Shown piece by piece: positions 34,824-46,300 of a DNA stretch of 64,000 nt; position 1 is the stretch's first letter; each line of letters begins with the position of its first letter. The notes beneath the pieces are model-generated. The model did no database searches. It was given only the letters and a program-made list of their open reading frames with translations, and had not been told where the DNA came from. This DNA is from Ceratorhiza oryzae-sativae. Taxonomy: Eukaryota; Basidiomycota; Agaricomycetes; Cantharellales; Ceratobasidiaceae. Where the stretch lies: positions 124,001 to 188,000 of the forward strand of contig JARWMV010000233.1 of NCBI GenBank assembly GCA_030998015.1, in the 5' to 3' direction. The translations under genes and the position numbers were made by a program.

Positions 34824-35420
34824 GTGGACCGAAACGGCAACCCAGTTCCTATGGAACAGTTTGTGGCCGTGTTAAAATGCCCTTGCCTTTCTGGCAAGCG
34901 CAGAAAGATTCCTGCGCCCAAGACCCCCCAAAAGCGTCAAGCCGTTGAAGACAAGAGTGATGAAGGAGAGCTTACCCAACCTGTTAAGACCCCAAAACAC
35001 CAGCGACGTACCAAGAGCGATGTCGATTTCCGGAAGAAGTCCAAGTTGAGTGTTCAACACAAGTTCCTGGATAGCCTGAGTGACGAACAGATATTCGCAC
35101 ACTTCAAGGTCCTTACCTGGGTTGAGCACAAGAAGTACACTACACAAAAAGAGATGAATACATTTGAGGGTAGTGTTGGAAGGCACAAGCGCCAGACATT
35201 AATTAACACACGAGCAAATGCTGTAAGTAATAGGTTGCTTATTTCGGCGCATATAGCTCACCTTTTGCAGTTTTTACGAAGCAGTGAGGTGCTTGCAAGG
35301 GAACAACTGTTGAAGGCAAGGATTTCAAGTCTACATTTGCCAAATCCACGCAATATGTTAATCCAAGTTGTAAAAGGCATATCATTCAGATCGAGCCACA
35401 ATGGATTGCCGAAGGAGTAA
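34824..35420 (+). CDS. Hypothetical basic protein inside the candidate transposon
   Basis: A 198-codon open frame in the element; an upstream coding-like piece (about 34,367-34,770) has an acidic run (EDEGNEIVGEDKKGNDGDDDD). The visible protein is Lys/Arg-rich (KTPKHQRRTKSDVDFRKKSK) and then has a possibly helical segment (FLDSLSDEQIFAHFKVLTWVEHKK). An upstream stretch near 34,215-34,305 reads FFSLENWFAALKND on plus, so the real gene may be multi-exon and longer. No transposase, zinc finger or other known domain is recognised. It might be the element's own gene or captured cargo. Base composition is AT-richer than the flanking host genes. Confidence 0.4.
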   Translation: MDRNGNPVPMEQFVAVLKCPCLSGKRRKIPAPKTPQKRQAVEDKSDEGELTQPVKTPKHQRRTKSDVDFRKKSKLSVQHKFLDSLSDEQIFAHFKVLTWVEHKKYTTQKEMNTFEGSVGRHKRQTLINTRANAVSNRLLISAHIAHLLQFLRSSEVLAREQLLKARISSLHLPNPRNMLIQVVKGISFRSSHNGLPKE

Positions 35421-36294
35421 CCAGCAACCAAGGCACAGGTACAGGTTGTCGTGAACTAGAGCAAGACAAGCCACCAGCATATTCCATTTCAGCATCGCCT
35501 GTTTGATTAGGAATTTCAAGTGGAGTGGGAGAGAGCAGGGGGCGAGGGAGAGGACCAAGCAAGGGAGGAGCGAAGCGCTGAGGAGAGCCACGTGAGCCAC
35601 ACAAGCTATGCACAGAGTCAGGGCCGAAACGAGAAGGACCGGCATGATTAGCCACCAGCGCGCTCTTGCTGATGTCGATCGCAGGATTGCTTTCTCCATA
35701 AAGGTACAAGTATTTTGCAACGGTGGTGGGCGGGAAGTCCTTGAGTTTGCAGCGGTTGCAGTTGCACGGCTTCCGATCGAGACCCAGGAGTGTGTTAATG
35801 CTAATTTTCCGCTGTGAAATAGTTAGCGACTGGTCTCTTTATGCCCTCATACCCACTCGTTTCGCTTCCGCCACCGCCAGTTGCATCGTCTCATCGTCAT
35901 CCATGTTTGGTAAAGTGATGTGTATTCGCTCTATGTAATCGGTACAATAATTACAGTTAATTTTTTACGCGTTTTCCGAGCAACTGTGGAGTCTGTCGTG
36001 GTCGCGGTCGTGGTCAAGAGCAGGTTATGCGTCGGCGACGAGTTGCCTTAGCAGGATTGGCGGCCAATTTGCAATTCCGTCGATCCTCCAATACGATGTC
36101 CTATGACGGACATCCACATGCTATCCCGCCAGGTCCTGTGGTTGTCCACCTCTGTCCCACCGTGTCCTGTCCCGTCCCGTCCTGTCCCGCCCCATCCCGC
36201 CTGGACAGCGCCGGGAAAAAATCGAGTGAACTGTGGTGTTTTGCATTCCTTCTGACATGTTCAGTTCGATTATTGTACATGGATAAATCAAATT

Positions 36295-39200
36295 CTAAAA
36301 TACCACAAGCGTCTTGGAGGTATCCCAACCCAGCCGCTCTAGGCCCGGCCTGACCGTTTGCTTGATCAGAGGATCTGGCCCTATTGTTTGTCAATCAAAT
36401 TTTAGTCTTGGTTCGACTTTAAAATTCAGAATCGAGCGTACCGCAGATGAGAATCAGAGTGTCAGGCTGACCCGCCGGAGGTAAATGCGCTTTCATCATT
36501 TCGTCGTTGATACGGCCAGTGCTAAAGGCCCACCCGTCCTTGGGTGATTTGCTCAGCGTGAAATGAGCCTTCACACGTCCTTTGCGCTCGGCAAACGTGA
36601 GCAATTCGTCACGACATAGGATATCTTGCTCGGTGCGATTGCTGTCTAATAGCCAAACGGTTGTGTCATTATCTTCAGGGTCTTCGAGTACGCTACGGAG
36701 AACTTGGAGAATCGGTGTGATGCCTGAGGAGAATGTTTCAGCACCCATCAAGGATAATTTGGATGATACCCTACCACTCCCAGCGCATACAAGTCCTAGA
36801 TGTTTGACCTTGTGCTCGACGCCTCGCCACAGCGCAACTCCTTGGCCCTTCCAAACGAAAGCTCCCAGTGGTCCCTTGAGTTCGATCGTGTCATCGACTA
36901 CGAGCTGATGGAACCCAACGCTCATCTTGCCGCCTTGCGGGTACTCGTCGGTGGGCAAATACATCCTTGCCATCCAATCAGTCAAGCTCGAAACGCCAGC
37001 CGCATCACATACTTGATCAACAAGTCGATGTGCCCCACTTCTCGCTCTCTCGATACGGGTGTGTATGCCCTTTGCACCATCTCCCCAGTGTCCTTCCGTT
37101 TGAGCCGCACAAACACGTGTTGACCCACCGGTAACCCGAGCGGTTGGTCTGGTGACTGAAGTGTGAATCGGAAGATGGAAGTGTCGGGGGATATCGGCGT
37201 GATATTTTGAAGCTTGACCGGTTTCCATTTGGTCTTGTGCAGAAAAATTGTAGATATTTCCTCCTCAGAAGTAGCCGTCGGCCTGATATCGTCTGCACCT
37301 TTCAAAAGAGTACCGACGTGGAACTGGCGCAAATGGGGTAAGTGTGTCGATGGGCGAATAAGCAACAACACATACAGCGGCCATCTTTTTCTTAGCGTCA
37401 GGGCTATGAATTGCCATAAAGTCCTCGGTTGCATCTTCCCCAGCAGCAAGCAGGATCGAGTCGGCCCCGCCGGGATGATCGGCGAGATACCCAGTCCCGT
37501 CGTAGACTAAATTTATCCCATTTCAGTACAATTTCAAACCTGCACCCTTCAAACAAACCTTCTCCATCCACCACGAACCACGGCTTATCCTTGGGCTGCG
37601 ATCTCAGCTCTCGAACAGTAATTATTCGATTAACATTGGGGTTCTTCATTGAAACCACCTCGGACGCCGCCTTGGCTGGAACGTGCCCCGTCGTCGACTC
37701 TTGAACCGGCCCAAACGAAGGCTGAGTAATGCTTTGACCAGCCTCTTTCATGCGCTTGGTTGAAGGTGAGATGCGTATCTCAGCCAGGGAAAATGCACAC
37801 CTCCATCCACCCGCCAGGTGCCACTCCTGCAAGCGTAGGATGTTCAAACCTCAGCATGGTTTGACCCTGTGCCTCGGAGCGGTGAATCGCAACCCGGAAC
37901 CACCTAGTAAACCATAAGGTATCGTGCAATTTGTATAGAGTACGATCTCACCAATTGCTGTTCAAGGACACATTAGAAACGATCTCGGGAAACAAATAAT
38001 TACAAACTTACTTCATCATCCCAGTTGGGCTAATCATGCAAATAGGAATCAGCATGTGCAGGAGTGCCTGTATGACGTCGGCTCACTTCCAATACATGTC
38101 CCTTTGTTGAAGGGCCAGACTCTCGTCCATGGCTCGACACGTGATCGCATGGCTCTCGGCCAACTCAGACACCGGAACAAGGAATGTCCAGAAGCACCAG
38201 CAACTGCAATCAATCATGAGCAGGCGATTCAACACACGAGCTGGCACCCACAAGCATGTGTCTCTTTCCGTCAAGTCGAGGGTGCCATACGATTCATCGT
38301 CGTACACAACCGAACGGTACAGATCTTCGGGGTATGTTCTAAGTGTCGACTGTCGGTTCTTCTATCACGATCGTATAGCGATAGACTCACATTTCGGCTA
38401 GCTTCCACGAATGTCCCTCGTCGAGGGAAATTTCCACTCGATTCACTCGTCGACCTCCACCTGAATAGGCATAACCCCGGATCGGATACAGCTCTTGAAC
38501 CTTCTCATCCGGAAGTGGAACGCCAACGATTTCTTCATGATCCGGCTTGGCGATGGCGCTATTGACGTTTAGATCACTTGGGGAAGATGATTGATGAGTC
38601 AAGCACGGAGATCCTAAGCCAAAAAGCGGCATACTTGATGATGTATCTGATAACACAGGATTTAGTAGCCGGTTTATGGAAACGTCAAGAAGACCTACTT
38701 GGGTCATACCACCACTTTTTCTCATCGCGAGCTGGGCCAAATATTCATACAACCACATCCAGTCATCGGCGAAACGACAAACCTTGCTGAGGAGAGAGCT
38801 GGGTTGGGAGCACTTTGTTATCGTGGAAATGAAGCTATATGCAACGTTAGACTCGGCGTGACCTCGCACGAATAGAAACTTGCATGATGCTGGCTTTCTC
38901 GGTCGCTGACCTCGATTCGGTCCAGCCACTTGACTGAGCGACCGCCGATTTGACCTGGGATCTAGCAAGCCGTAAGGACCGGGTTCATGACATAGATATA
39001 TGCATTTACCACGACTCGCAGTGGAAAGCCGTGGTCGGGAGTGAGCGGCTGTCCGTTCATCGCCCAAGCTATCAACATTCCCTTTTCTTTATTCGCTGCC
39101 CATGAGAGCCGCTGAGACGTTCCATAGGGGCCGTTGGGTAGCGAGTCGGTCCCTTCGAATATGACATGCTTCGCGGTGGGTCGGATTGGTTCAACGTGTG

Positions 39201-39927
39201 CGAGAATGTCCGCCAAGTATACTCCAGTAAAGAGTGCCGTTGAGACTGAAAGGTTGAGCCATTGAATTCAACCCCGAGCCGAACCAAGACAAGGCCAAAT
39301 ACGAACCTCCGGCCGCCCCCCAATTAAAACCAAGTCCCTTGAGGACCATGTTTTGCTCCTTTCGACGGTTGCCAGCGCATACAAGAGTGACGGGGAGCGT
39401 GACCACTGGAAAGTTGTTCTTGAGGTCTTGGATGGAGAAAGCGCATTCGCTCTTCACTAGGCCATGCACCCGCAGAGTCCAGGCATGGGCCGCGGCCTCG
39501 TCGACCTTGGGCACAGCACCATGGTTGCGGACGTAGAAGAGCTCGGTTGGAGTCAGAAATCCCTAATTCAGTGTGAGTTTTGAGTGTTAGGCGTTGATTT
39601 GGGTTGGTCGCGCACCGCTGCGAACAAATCCCCCAGTCGAGCCTCGCAGTTGAATGGATGTTTGCCTGTGAGTCGCACGAGCCGGTCGTCTCGCTTGACC
39701 CAATTGTCCGGAGTCTGTTTGTCTTGAGAACTGACCTGGGTCGGGGGAGCAGAGACAGGAAGTCGAGGAAAACGGCGAGGAAAGCCGCCCTTGGACTCGT
39801 CCTCAATGTGGGTTGAGGACGCAGGGGAGGAAGGTACAGTATGGTCCCACGATCCCGCCTGGGAGGCAGAAGAGGCGAAATCAGATACTTCAAGCGTCTG
39901 AAACTCGGAGGCGGGCTTTGTTGACAT
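36295..39927 (-). CDS. niaD: Nitrate reductase [NAD(P)H]
   Basis: Molybdo-haem-flavoenzyme reducing nitrate to nitrite in the cytosol, the first step of nitrate assimilation. The start is the ATG at 39927 ([10 protein letters not shown]). Domains in order: molybdopterin domain with the Mo-ligand Cys in [14 protein letters not shown], then [31 protein letters not shown] and [11 protein letters not shown]; dimer domain with [23 protein letters not shown] and TGMMNNWWFRV; cytochrome b5 domain with the haem-ligand motif [16 protein letters not shown] domain with RAYTPVS and [11 protein letters not shown](P)H domain with [29 protein letters not shown] and ILICGPDPLI. It ends ..TSKTLVVF at TAG 36295-36297; the last exon joins across a GTACGC intron. 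More than ten introns. Full length and no inactivating change noticed. It is part of a cluster with nrtA and niiA. Confidence 0.94.
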
Positions 39928-40836
39928 TTCGTGGAAGGGACAAGGCTAGAGAGAGACTGGAACGGGGGGAGGGATGAGAGGAGGGAACAGTCTCGGTGCT
40001 AAGATTGAACCAACGTGCGAAGACCACCATCTTTCTCTGCTATTTTCGCGATGACATTGTTCTTTGGCCTCGCTCCGCAGATTCGCCCATCCGCCCAGAC
40101 TGATCGCGTATATTCGGCCAATACAGCGGGCGCATCTCTTTGCTCCGCCTTATCTCCCATTCGCGTGTTCTGGGTTCTTTGGCCGCATAGAATGGCTCTG
40201 CTCCCTGGGCGCCCTACAGATACGAGAAGCGATCTTCACGGATTTGGAATGCCCGAGTTGAGGAAAAGCAGGTTTCTGTCACGTGACTCGATATGGATCC
40301 TCGCCTTGATTGGTGGATAACCGAGAGTGGTTTGAAACCGCGCAAGACGATCTTCATCTATCATAATAACAGCTGAATTATAATATATTTATGAAGGGAT
40401 GACGCTGGCCTCGTTGATTCACCAACGAATGAGGTCAGACAAGACCCCACCATACGACAGAAGTTGGACTGCACGAGCGTGGGGTGAGATAGTGCCTTAT
40501 TCCTCCAACGGCTCGGATAGTCGGGGTAGAACCTCTGCATCGTGCGGGGAAGCGCTTCTCCACGTACGGGGAATTAATTTTAGGTTTGCGCCTAGTTGAG
40601 ATAAGTTCGGCAGTTCTGTACCACAAGCGAGTAGCAGGGTTCTCATTGTGCGATTACAACGGAGCAGAGATGCGATAGTGTTTGCTGCGAAGATTATCCC
40701 ACATTTCAGCCGGCCGATGTCAGATGGGAGTTTTATGAAAGCAAAAATGCGCCTATCATTCATCGGATAGTTTGTGTACATGTCGTAATCGTGAACTATC
40801 GTAATCAAGAAACGCCACAAAACATTTTTAAGCGGT
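39928..40836. promoter_or_regulatory. niaD promoter region and nrtA 3' flank
   Basis: This 909-bp gap lies upstream of niaD. It holds one HGATAR-type GATA-factor motif on the minus strand (CTTATCT at 40149-40155), as expected for AreA/Nit2-type nitrogen control. The part from about 40,400 to 40,836 is more likely the 3' flank of nrtA. No gene is supported here. Confidence 0.5.
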
Positions 40837-42844
40837 CTATTTTCGTGGTACGCGAATCCCGACCAAGGATGCATTGAGAACCATGATAACAATCCCGCAG
40901 ATCCAAAAGGCTTTGCCCAACGGGGCAGGCTGGAAGCGGAAGACGAGGGCGAAAAAGATGCCGCCGAGGTTGCCCATGCTACCGACAATACCGCTCATGA
41001 GACCATTGGAGTCTAATTCGATATCAGTACATGTATGAAAGCAAACAAGTGTCGACTCACATGGGTTACAATGTGGGACGAGCGCAAAATTGGCACCGCA
41101 CCCCGCCTCGTTGAAGATGGCCATCACAACAAATATGCCAATAATCGTAGCCACTAGCCACGTAGTCAGTGGTTAGAACGGTCCAGCGTCAAAGGAAACT
41201 TACGTTGAGGAGTTGAACCATTCTTATGGTGGGATTCAATATATAGGCCTAGTGCGACCGCGAGTGCGCCCTCGAGGAAACCACAGAGGAGCATAAAGTA
41301 CTTTTTACCCGGGACCCCCCAGCGGCGGTAGACCACATCACCGATGAACCCGCCCAGCGGCCGGGTCACAAGATTCAAGAGCCCGTAGATAGCGGTAATC
41401 TAGTGGAAATTGAAACGTCAGATTCAGTGGTGCGATAATGAGGCGAGAGACTTGCGTATCCGGCTTTCAGTTGCCCAAACGAAGGTGATTTGTACAGGCC
41501 ATAGAGAACATTCACGAGGTTCGAGTCCACAGCAAGTTCAAATCCGAACCTAACCTCAAACAGTTAGCGATAGTTGTGTTGTCGAGGCTAGTGCTCACGT
41601 GGTGACATAGGCCAGGGCGGGGAGCCATGTAAGCGGGCTGGCAAGGACCGCTAGGAACGTCTTGAAGTTGACAGGCTCGTTGACCGCGACGTCAAGCTCG
41701 GATTGCACTAGTAAATGATCAGATTGGTGGGGTCATATGATGGATTGTATGCGCACCATTTTTAGCCACTTCAGGTTCTACTTCCTGCACTTGGACGTTT
41801 ACCCCTTGGTCCTTTTCTTTGTCGAATTGCTTTTCCGACGACTTGGGTGAACTAGGAATCTCTTGGACGGGGCCGGATGTCTGGTTCGCGTGGAGGTGGG
41901 CACGCTGCGCCAAGATGTTGTGCCTGTCCTCCCACTTGCCCGCGGGATGGTCCCATCCAAACAGCATGGTTAGCGCGGCAACTGTCAAGAGCACGGGAAC
42001 AGGAACCGCCACAAAAGCCACGCGCCAGGCGACGTGGTGGCTGAGGCCTGAATGAACGAGCTGCTGGAAAAGGGAGACCATGATGATGAACGTGATACCG
42101 CCACCCATGTTACCCCAGCCACCAACGAGGGCATTGGCCGTTCCGACGACATTTTTGTCAAAAAAGGCGGTGGTCCAGGCTTGACAGGGGACAAATGTGC
42201 CGCCGAGGATGCCAATGAAGAAACGGATGACGTAGAGGTGCGAGGCCTTGGTTGCTGTGCCTGCGAGGCCAGACGGGATGGCTCCCATGACGAGGAGGGA
42301 GGCCATTACCTAGTGATCTGTCAGCAAGAGTAACCAACTGGATACTTTTGCGTACTTTGCGGGGGCCAAAGCGGTCGACAAGGGGGCCGACGACCAGACG
42401 GACGAGGAGGGTGGCGAGGAGGGCGATAATGTTCGAGTTGCCTGATCAAAGGTTAATGGTTGGCAATGATGGGAAGACGCGACTTGCCTATTTGGGCGGT
42501 GGTGAGGCCAAGGTCGGTGCGAATGGCCTCTGGAATGAGTGGAGGAAACGCGAACCATGAGAGGCTGTGGGTGTATTGGTGAATGATTCCTGGGACGTGT
42601 TGTGGACGTACAAGGCGACGAGAAAGCCGAGCCAAGAGAGATGAAAGCTGATGCTGTACCGGTTGCTGAGGTTGAAAATTGGGATGGTGTAGCTCTTGAG
42701 ATTTAGCGGGTTGATGACTGGTTGCGCCCACAGCGAGGACCATTTGAAGGGTGGCGCCCGGGGGCTGGTCTCGTACTGGTGGTGATGCATGTTGGCAAAG
42801 TCCGGCGAATGGATGTCGACCGAGGGGCTCGAGGCAAGCAACAT
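40837..42844 (-). CDS. nrtA: High-affinity nitrate transporter (NNP/NRT2 family, MFS)
   Basis: A plasma-membrane nitrate/proton symporter with 12 expected helices. The N-terminal motif [16 protein letters not shown] and then [25 protein letters not shown] match the family start. The join across GTACGT/CAG in LVAF|LSWF is in frame. Further motifs: TTAQIG, then [20 protein letters not shown] and [18 protein letters not shown] (the nitrate-signature helix region), a hydrophilic central loop of about 90 residues rich in Glu, Lys and Gln (typical of fungal members), then [15 protein letters not shown] (second signature) and [21 protein letters not shown]. The end is GIRVPRK. The start is taken as the ATG at 42844 ([10 protein letters not shown]); the ATG of MHHHQYE, about 54 bp downstream, is an alternative. 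About seven introns. Confidence 0.92.
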
Positions 42845-43313
42845 AAATATTTTTTTTCCTGCGCTGGATCAGGATGTCGAGTCGAGGATCCAGGAACACC
42901 TCGGGGGCTCGGATCGAGGCAAGAGGGCCAGTGGCAGCTTGGACGTCGTGCCAGCCGGACTTTACAAGCGCGCGGGCCAGACACACGTCTTATCTTCGGC
43001 CGGCAGAGTGCACCACATTTGGCACACATACATCGCCCTCTCTAGTCGCCGCCAGAGATAAGGACAGGAAGCGCCCGCCTCGGGACCCTGATCCGCTTCT
43101 GGCCTGCTTTTCGCGCGCTTCTCTGCCCGTTCCCCACAACGATGCTGGCGACTGGGGCTGATGTGCGGCTTCGCATTATGCGCTAGATTCGAGCGAATTC
43201 CGCTCTATCTCGCACACGTCGGACTCGACTCCGAGCACCGAGTGTGTGCGTGTGTTTGGCCCGCTCGCAGCTCTTAGCTCCTGCATCGGCTCCTGTGTCT
43301 GCATGCGATCGCA
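42845..43313. promoter_or_regulatory. Shared divergent promoter of nrtA and niiA
   Basis: The two genes are transcribed outward from this 469-bp gap. It holds two GATA-factor motifs: AGATAAG on the minus strand at 42989-42995 and AGATAAG on the plus strand at 43056-43062. These are the binding sites of AreA/Nit2 nitrogen-derepression factors, known to control this pathway in fungi. I did not find a perfect copy of the ascomycete NirA site. Co-regulation of the two genes is inference from the arrangement. Confidence 0.6.
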
Positions 43314-46300
43314 ATGGCCCCAGGCGCAGTATCAGATGTGTCCCCTGTCGACCGCAAGACAATTGTCGTCGTCGGCCTCGGCATGGTCGGCATAGGTGGG
43401 CGCGCTTTGTTTGGCCCGGCGTCTCACTCACGCCCCCGCAGCGTTTATCGAGAAGATGCTCGCTCTCGACGAGCAGAAGCGCTATCGCATTGTCACGTGC
43501 GGCGAAGAGGTTCATCTTGCCTACAACCGAGTGAGCCATCTCATCCCCCGCGTGTTCACCCCACTCACCCTCTTCTAGGTCGCACTAACCGAGTACTTGT
43601 AAGTGGCAACTCGGTGCCACGCTTCGAGTCTAACCTTTCGGTCAGCCAACACCGCTCGGTCGAAGAGCTCTATCTCAACTCGCCAGCCTGGTATGCTCAG
43701 CAAGATCCTGAACGGTTCATCTTTCACGTCGGCGAGCAAGTCACTCGCCTCGACCACGAGAACCAGTGCGTGAAAACCAGCAAAGGCCGCACCATTCCTG
43801 TCAGTTGCTTCACTCGCAGATCGGGCAACCTACTGACTTGAATACAGTACGACATCTGCGTGCTTGCCACTGGCTCTGAAGCCAGCCTTCCTCCATATGT
43901 TACCCCGTATCTCACCCCCCGCACTCGAGTGAGTCCCACACGGCTCGATGTCCCCTGTCTCGCCCTAACACTGCTGTAACTCTAGGGCATTTTCGTGTAC
44001 CGAAACATTTCAGATCTCGATGCCATGCTGGCCTACTCGGAACGGCCCGAGGTCACTAAGGCTGTCGTCGTCGGAGGTGGTTTGCTCGGTCTCGAAGCGG
44101 CCAAGGCCCTCTATGACCTGTAAGCGGTTGCGAAATAGTCAACGCGGCGGGATCATAACTGGTTCATACAGCCCTCAAGTCCCCGACGTCTCGATCATCA
44201 ATCGCCAAGCATACCCGCTCTCTCGCCAGCTCGATGGCGAGGCAGGCGAGATGGTGCTGCGCAAGATCGAGGCTATGGGCGTCCGCGTTTATACCAAAGT
44301 CAACGTCACGGCCATCACAACCGAAAAGCTGGTAGGACCCTTGCGTTTGATTTTTTTTCGTCCAGTCACTGATCTCGACGACAGTCAGTCCAGCAGGTCG
44401 AGCCGGATGGGAGAACCGAGTTGTTTACAGGCTTCGACTTGAGCGATGGTACTCACATCGCAGCAGACCTGGCTGTGTTTGGTGTGTTTGGGTCAAATTT
44501 TGCCACAACCATTTGCTCATCAACCGTTCAGCGATCGGGATCAAATCCCGTGATGATCTTGCTCGATCAGCCGTCGACTGTCACGCCAAGGGTGGAGTCA
44601 TCGTCGACGACGACCTCTCGTGCTCGGTACCGAATGTGTATGCCATTGGAGAGTGCACCAGCTGGAAAGGCAACACGTATGGACTCATCGCCCCCGGAGG
44701 TTCGTCTGGTGCTAGTCCGAGTATCTCCAACTAACGAACCGGGGGGTTCATAGTCGAAATGGCCGACATCTTAGCCTTCAATCTAACCCAAACACAAGAG
44801 GGCCAACACAAGCCGCGCAAGATGAACGACCCTGATCTGTCCACCAAACTCAAGCTCATGGGCGTCGATGTGAGTGCTGGTCTTGTGTGTTTGTTTCCGA
44901 CCCTGACGTGGAGCCCAAGGTTGCCTCGTTCGGAGACTTTTTTGCCGACCAGCGATGCGGAGCGTATACAGGCCGAAGAGGTGGAAAAGGAGCGTGCGGG
45001 CGAGGCGGCTGTCGCCCCAAAGGCTACCTCGCCAAGCGCAGGCACTGCTACAAAACCTCCCGTATGGGACATCAACACGGCTGACGCGACCTCCCTTACA
45101 ACGATAACGGGGGTCGGGTTGCGTTGAACGGCAAGTGAGTAAGCTTCTCGCCGATACCAAGCGCAAACGCTGAACCCAGACAGGAAAGGGGCCAGGGGAA
45201 AGAAACCCGCGAGGCATAGAAACTTGAGAGACGAGCCGATCAAGTGCTTGACCTACAAGGACCCGTTTGCGAACGTATACAAAAAGTACGAGTTCCCCCG
45301 TTGTTGCAATGCCTTTTGCCGACGATGTTGGTCCAGATATATTTTTAGTGCCGACGGGAAATACTTGCTCGGCGGGATGATGATCGGAGACACCAGCGAC
45401 TACGTCAAGCTGGTTGCGATTGTCAAGAAAAAGGTGAGCACGTGTCAGTCGTTCTTTGAGCGAGATTCACAGGCCGGCGCAGAAAATGCTCGACGTTCCT
45501 CCGTCTCAATTTATTGTTGGCTCTGCCAAGAGCGGAGACGATGACGGCGCTGACCTCGACGATGACACCCAGATTTGTAGCTGTCATGTGAGTACATTCA
45601 CTCCCTTCCGAGTGTGGTGCTAATATCCGGCCCATAGAATGTGACCAAAGGACAGGTTGTGGAGTGTGTAAAGAACGGGGTTGATACTATCGGGGATATC
45701 AAACTGAAAACCAAGGCAGGAACCGGTGCGTCTAGCTTAGAAGTCCAGAACGTGTGCTTATGGTTCGCCCTTAGGTTGTGGTGGATGTATCCCTCTAGTC
45801 ACGAATATCTTCAAGGTGGGCATTTAGATTTAATACTAGACGCTACCCTAACGCTTGTCAATAGGCCGAGATGAAAAGGGCCGGAAAAGAAACCAACAAC
45901 AACCTTTGCATCCATTTCCCGATCTCGCGTGCAGATTTATTCAACATTGTCAAGTATGTTCAGACGTGACGGGCAAATAGGCTGCTAAAACAGGCGGCCT
46001 TTAGGATCAAACAGCTCAAGACGTTCAACGAGGTCGTGGCTGCCGCTAGTCCTAACAAGGACGCTGTTGGATGCGAGACCTGCAAACCCGCTATCGGAAG
46101 CATCCTCAGTTCCTTGTACAACCAACATGTCATGGACCCACCACATCACCAACTGCAGGATACAAATGACCGATATCTAGCCAACATTCAAAGGAATGGC
46201 ACGTTTAGCGTTATCCCAAGGGTCGCTGGTGGAGAGGTATGTTGAACTGGACATTCGCTGAGAGTTTTCGTTAATATGTCGCTAGATCACGCCAGAGGGC

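Larger units (their letters stand above)
33934..36238. mobile_element. Candidate 2.3-kb TIR transposon with GGGAC-rich subterminal arrays
   Basis: The ends are inverted copies starting CACCACAGTTCACTCGAT and continuing through TTTTTTCCC(A/G)GCGCTGTCC, GGCGGGATGGGGCGGGAC and GGGAC repeats: about 60-70 bp of near-perfect pairing. The flanks are TTT on both sides (33931-33933 and 36239-36241), a possible 3-bp target duplication. CAC ends, 3-bp duplication and repetitive subterminal regions together suggest a CACTA-like element, but no known transposase was recognised inside. It lies between the signal-peptide gene and the 3' end of niaD, so both neighbours are intact. Confidence 0.6.

Noticed and set aside
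42703..43161. Several plus-strand ORFs over the nrtA start and the shared promoter
   Set aside because: Antisense or promoter sequence; GC-rich DNA gives chance open frames on all strands.
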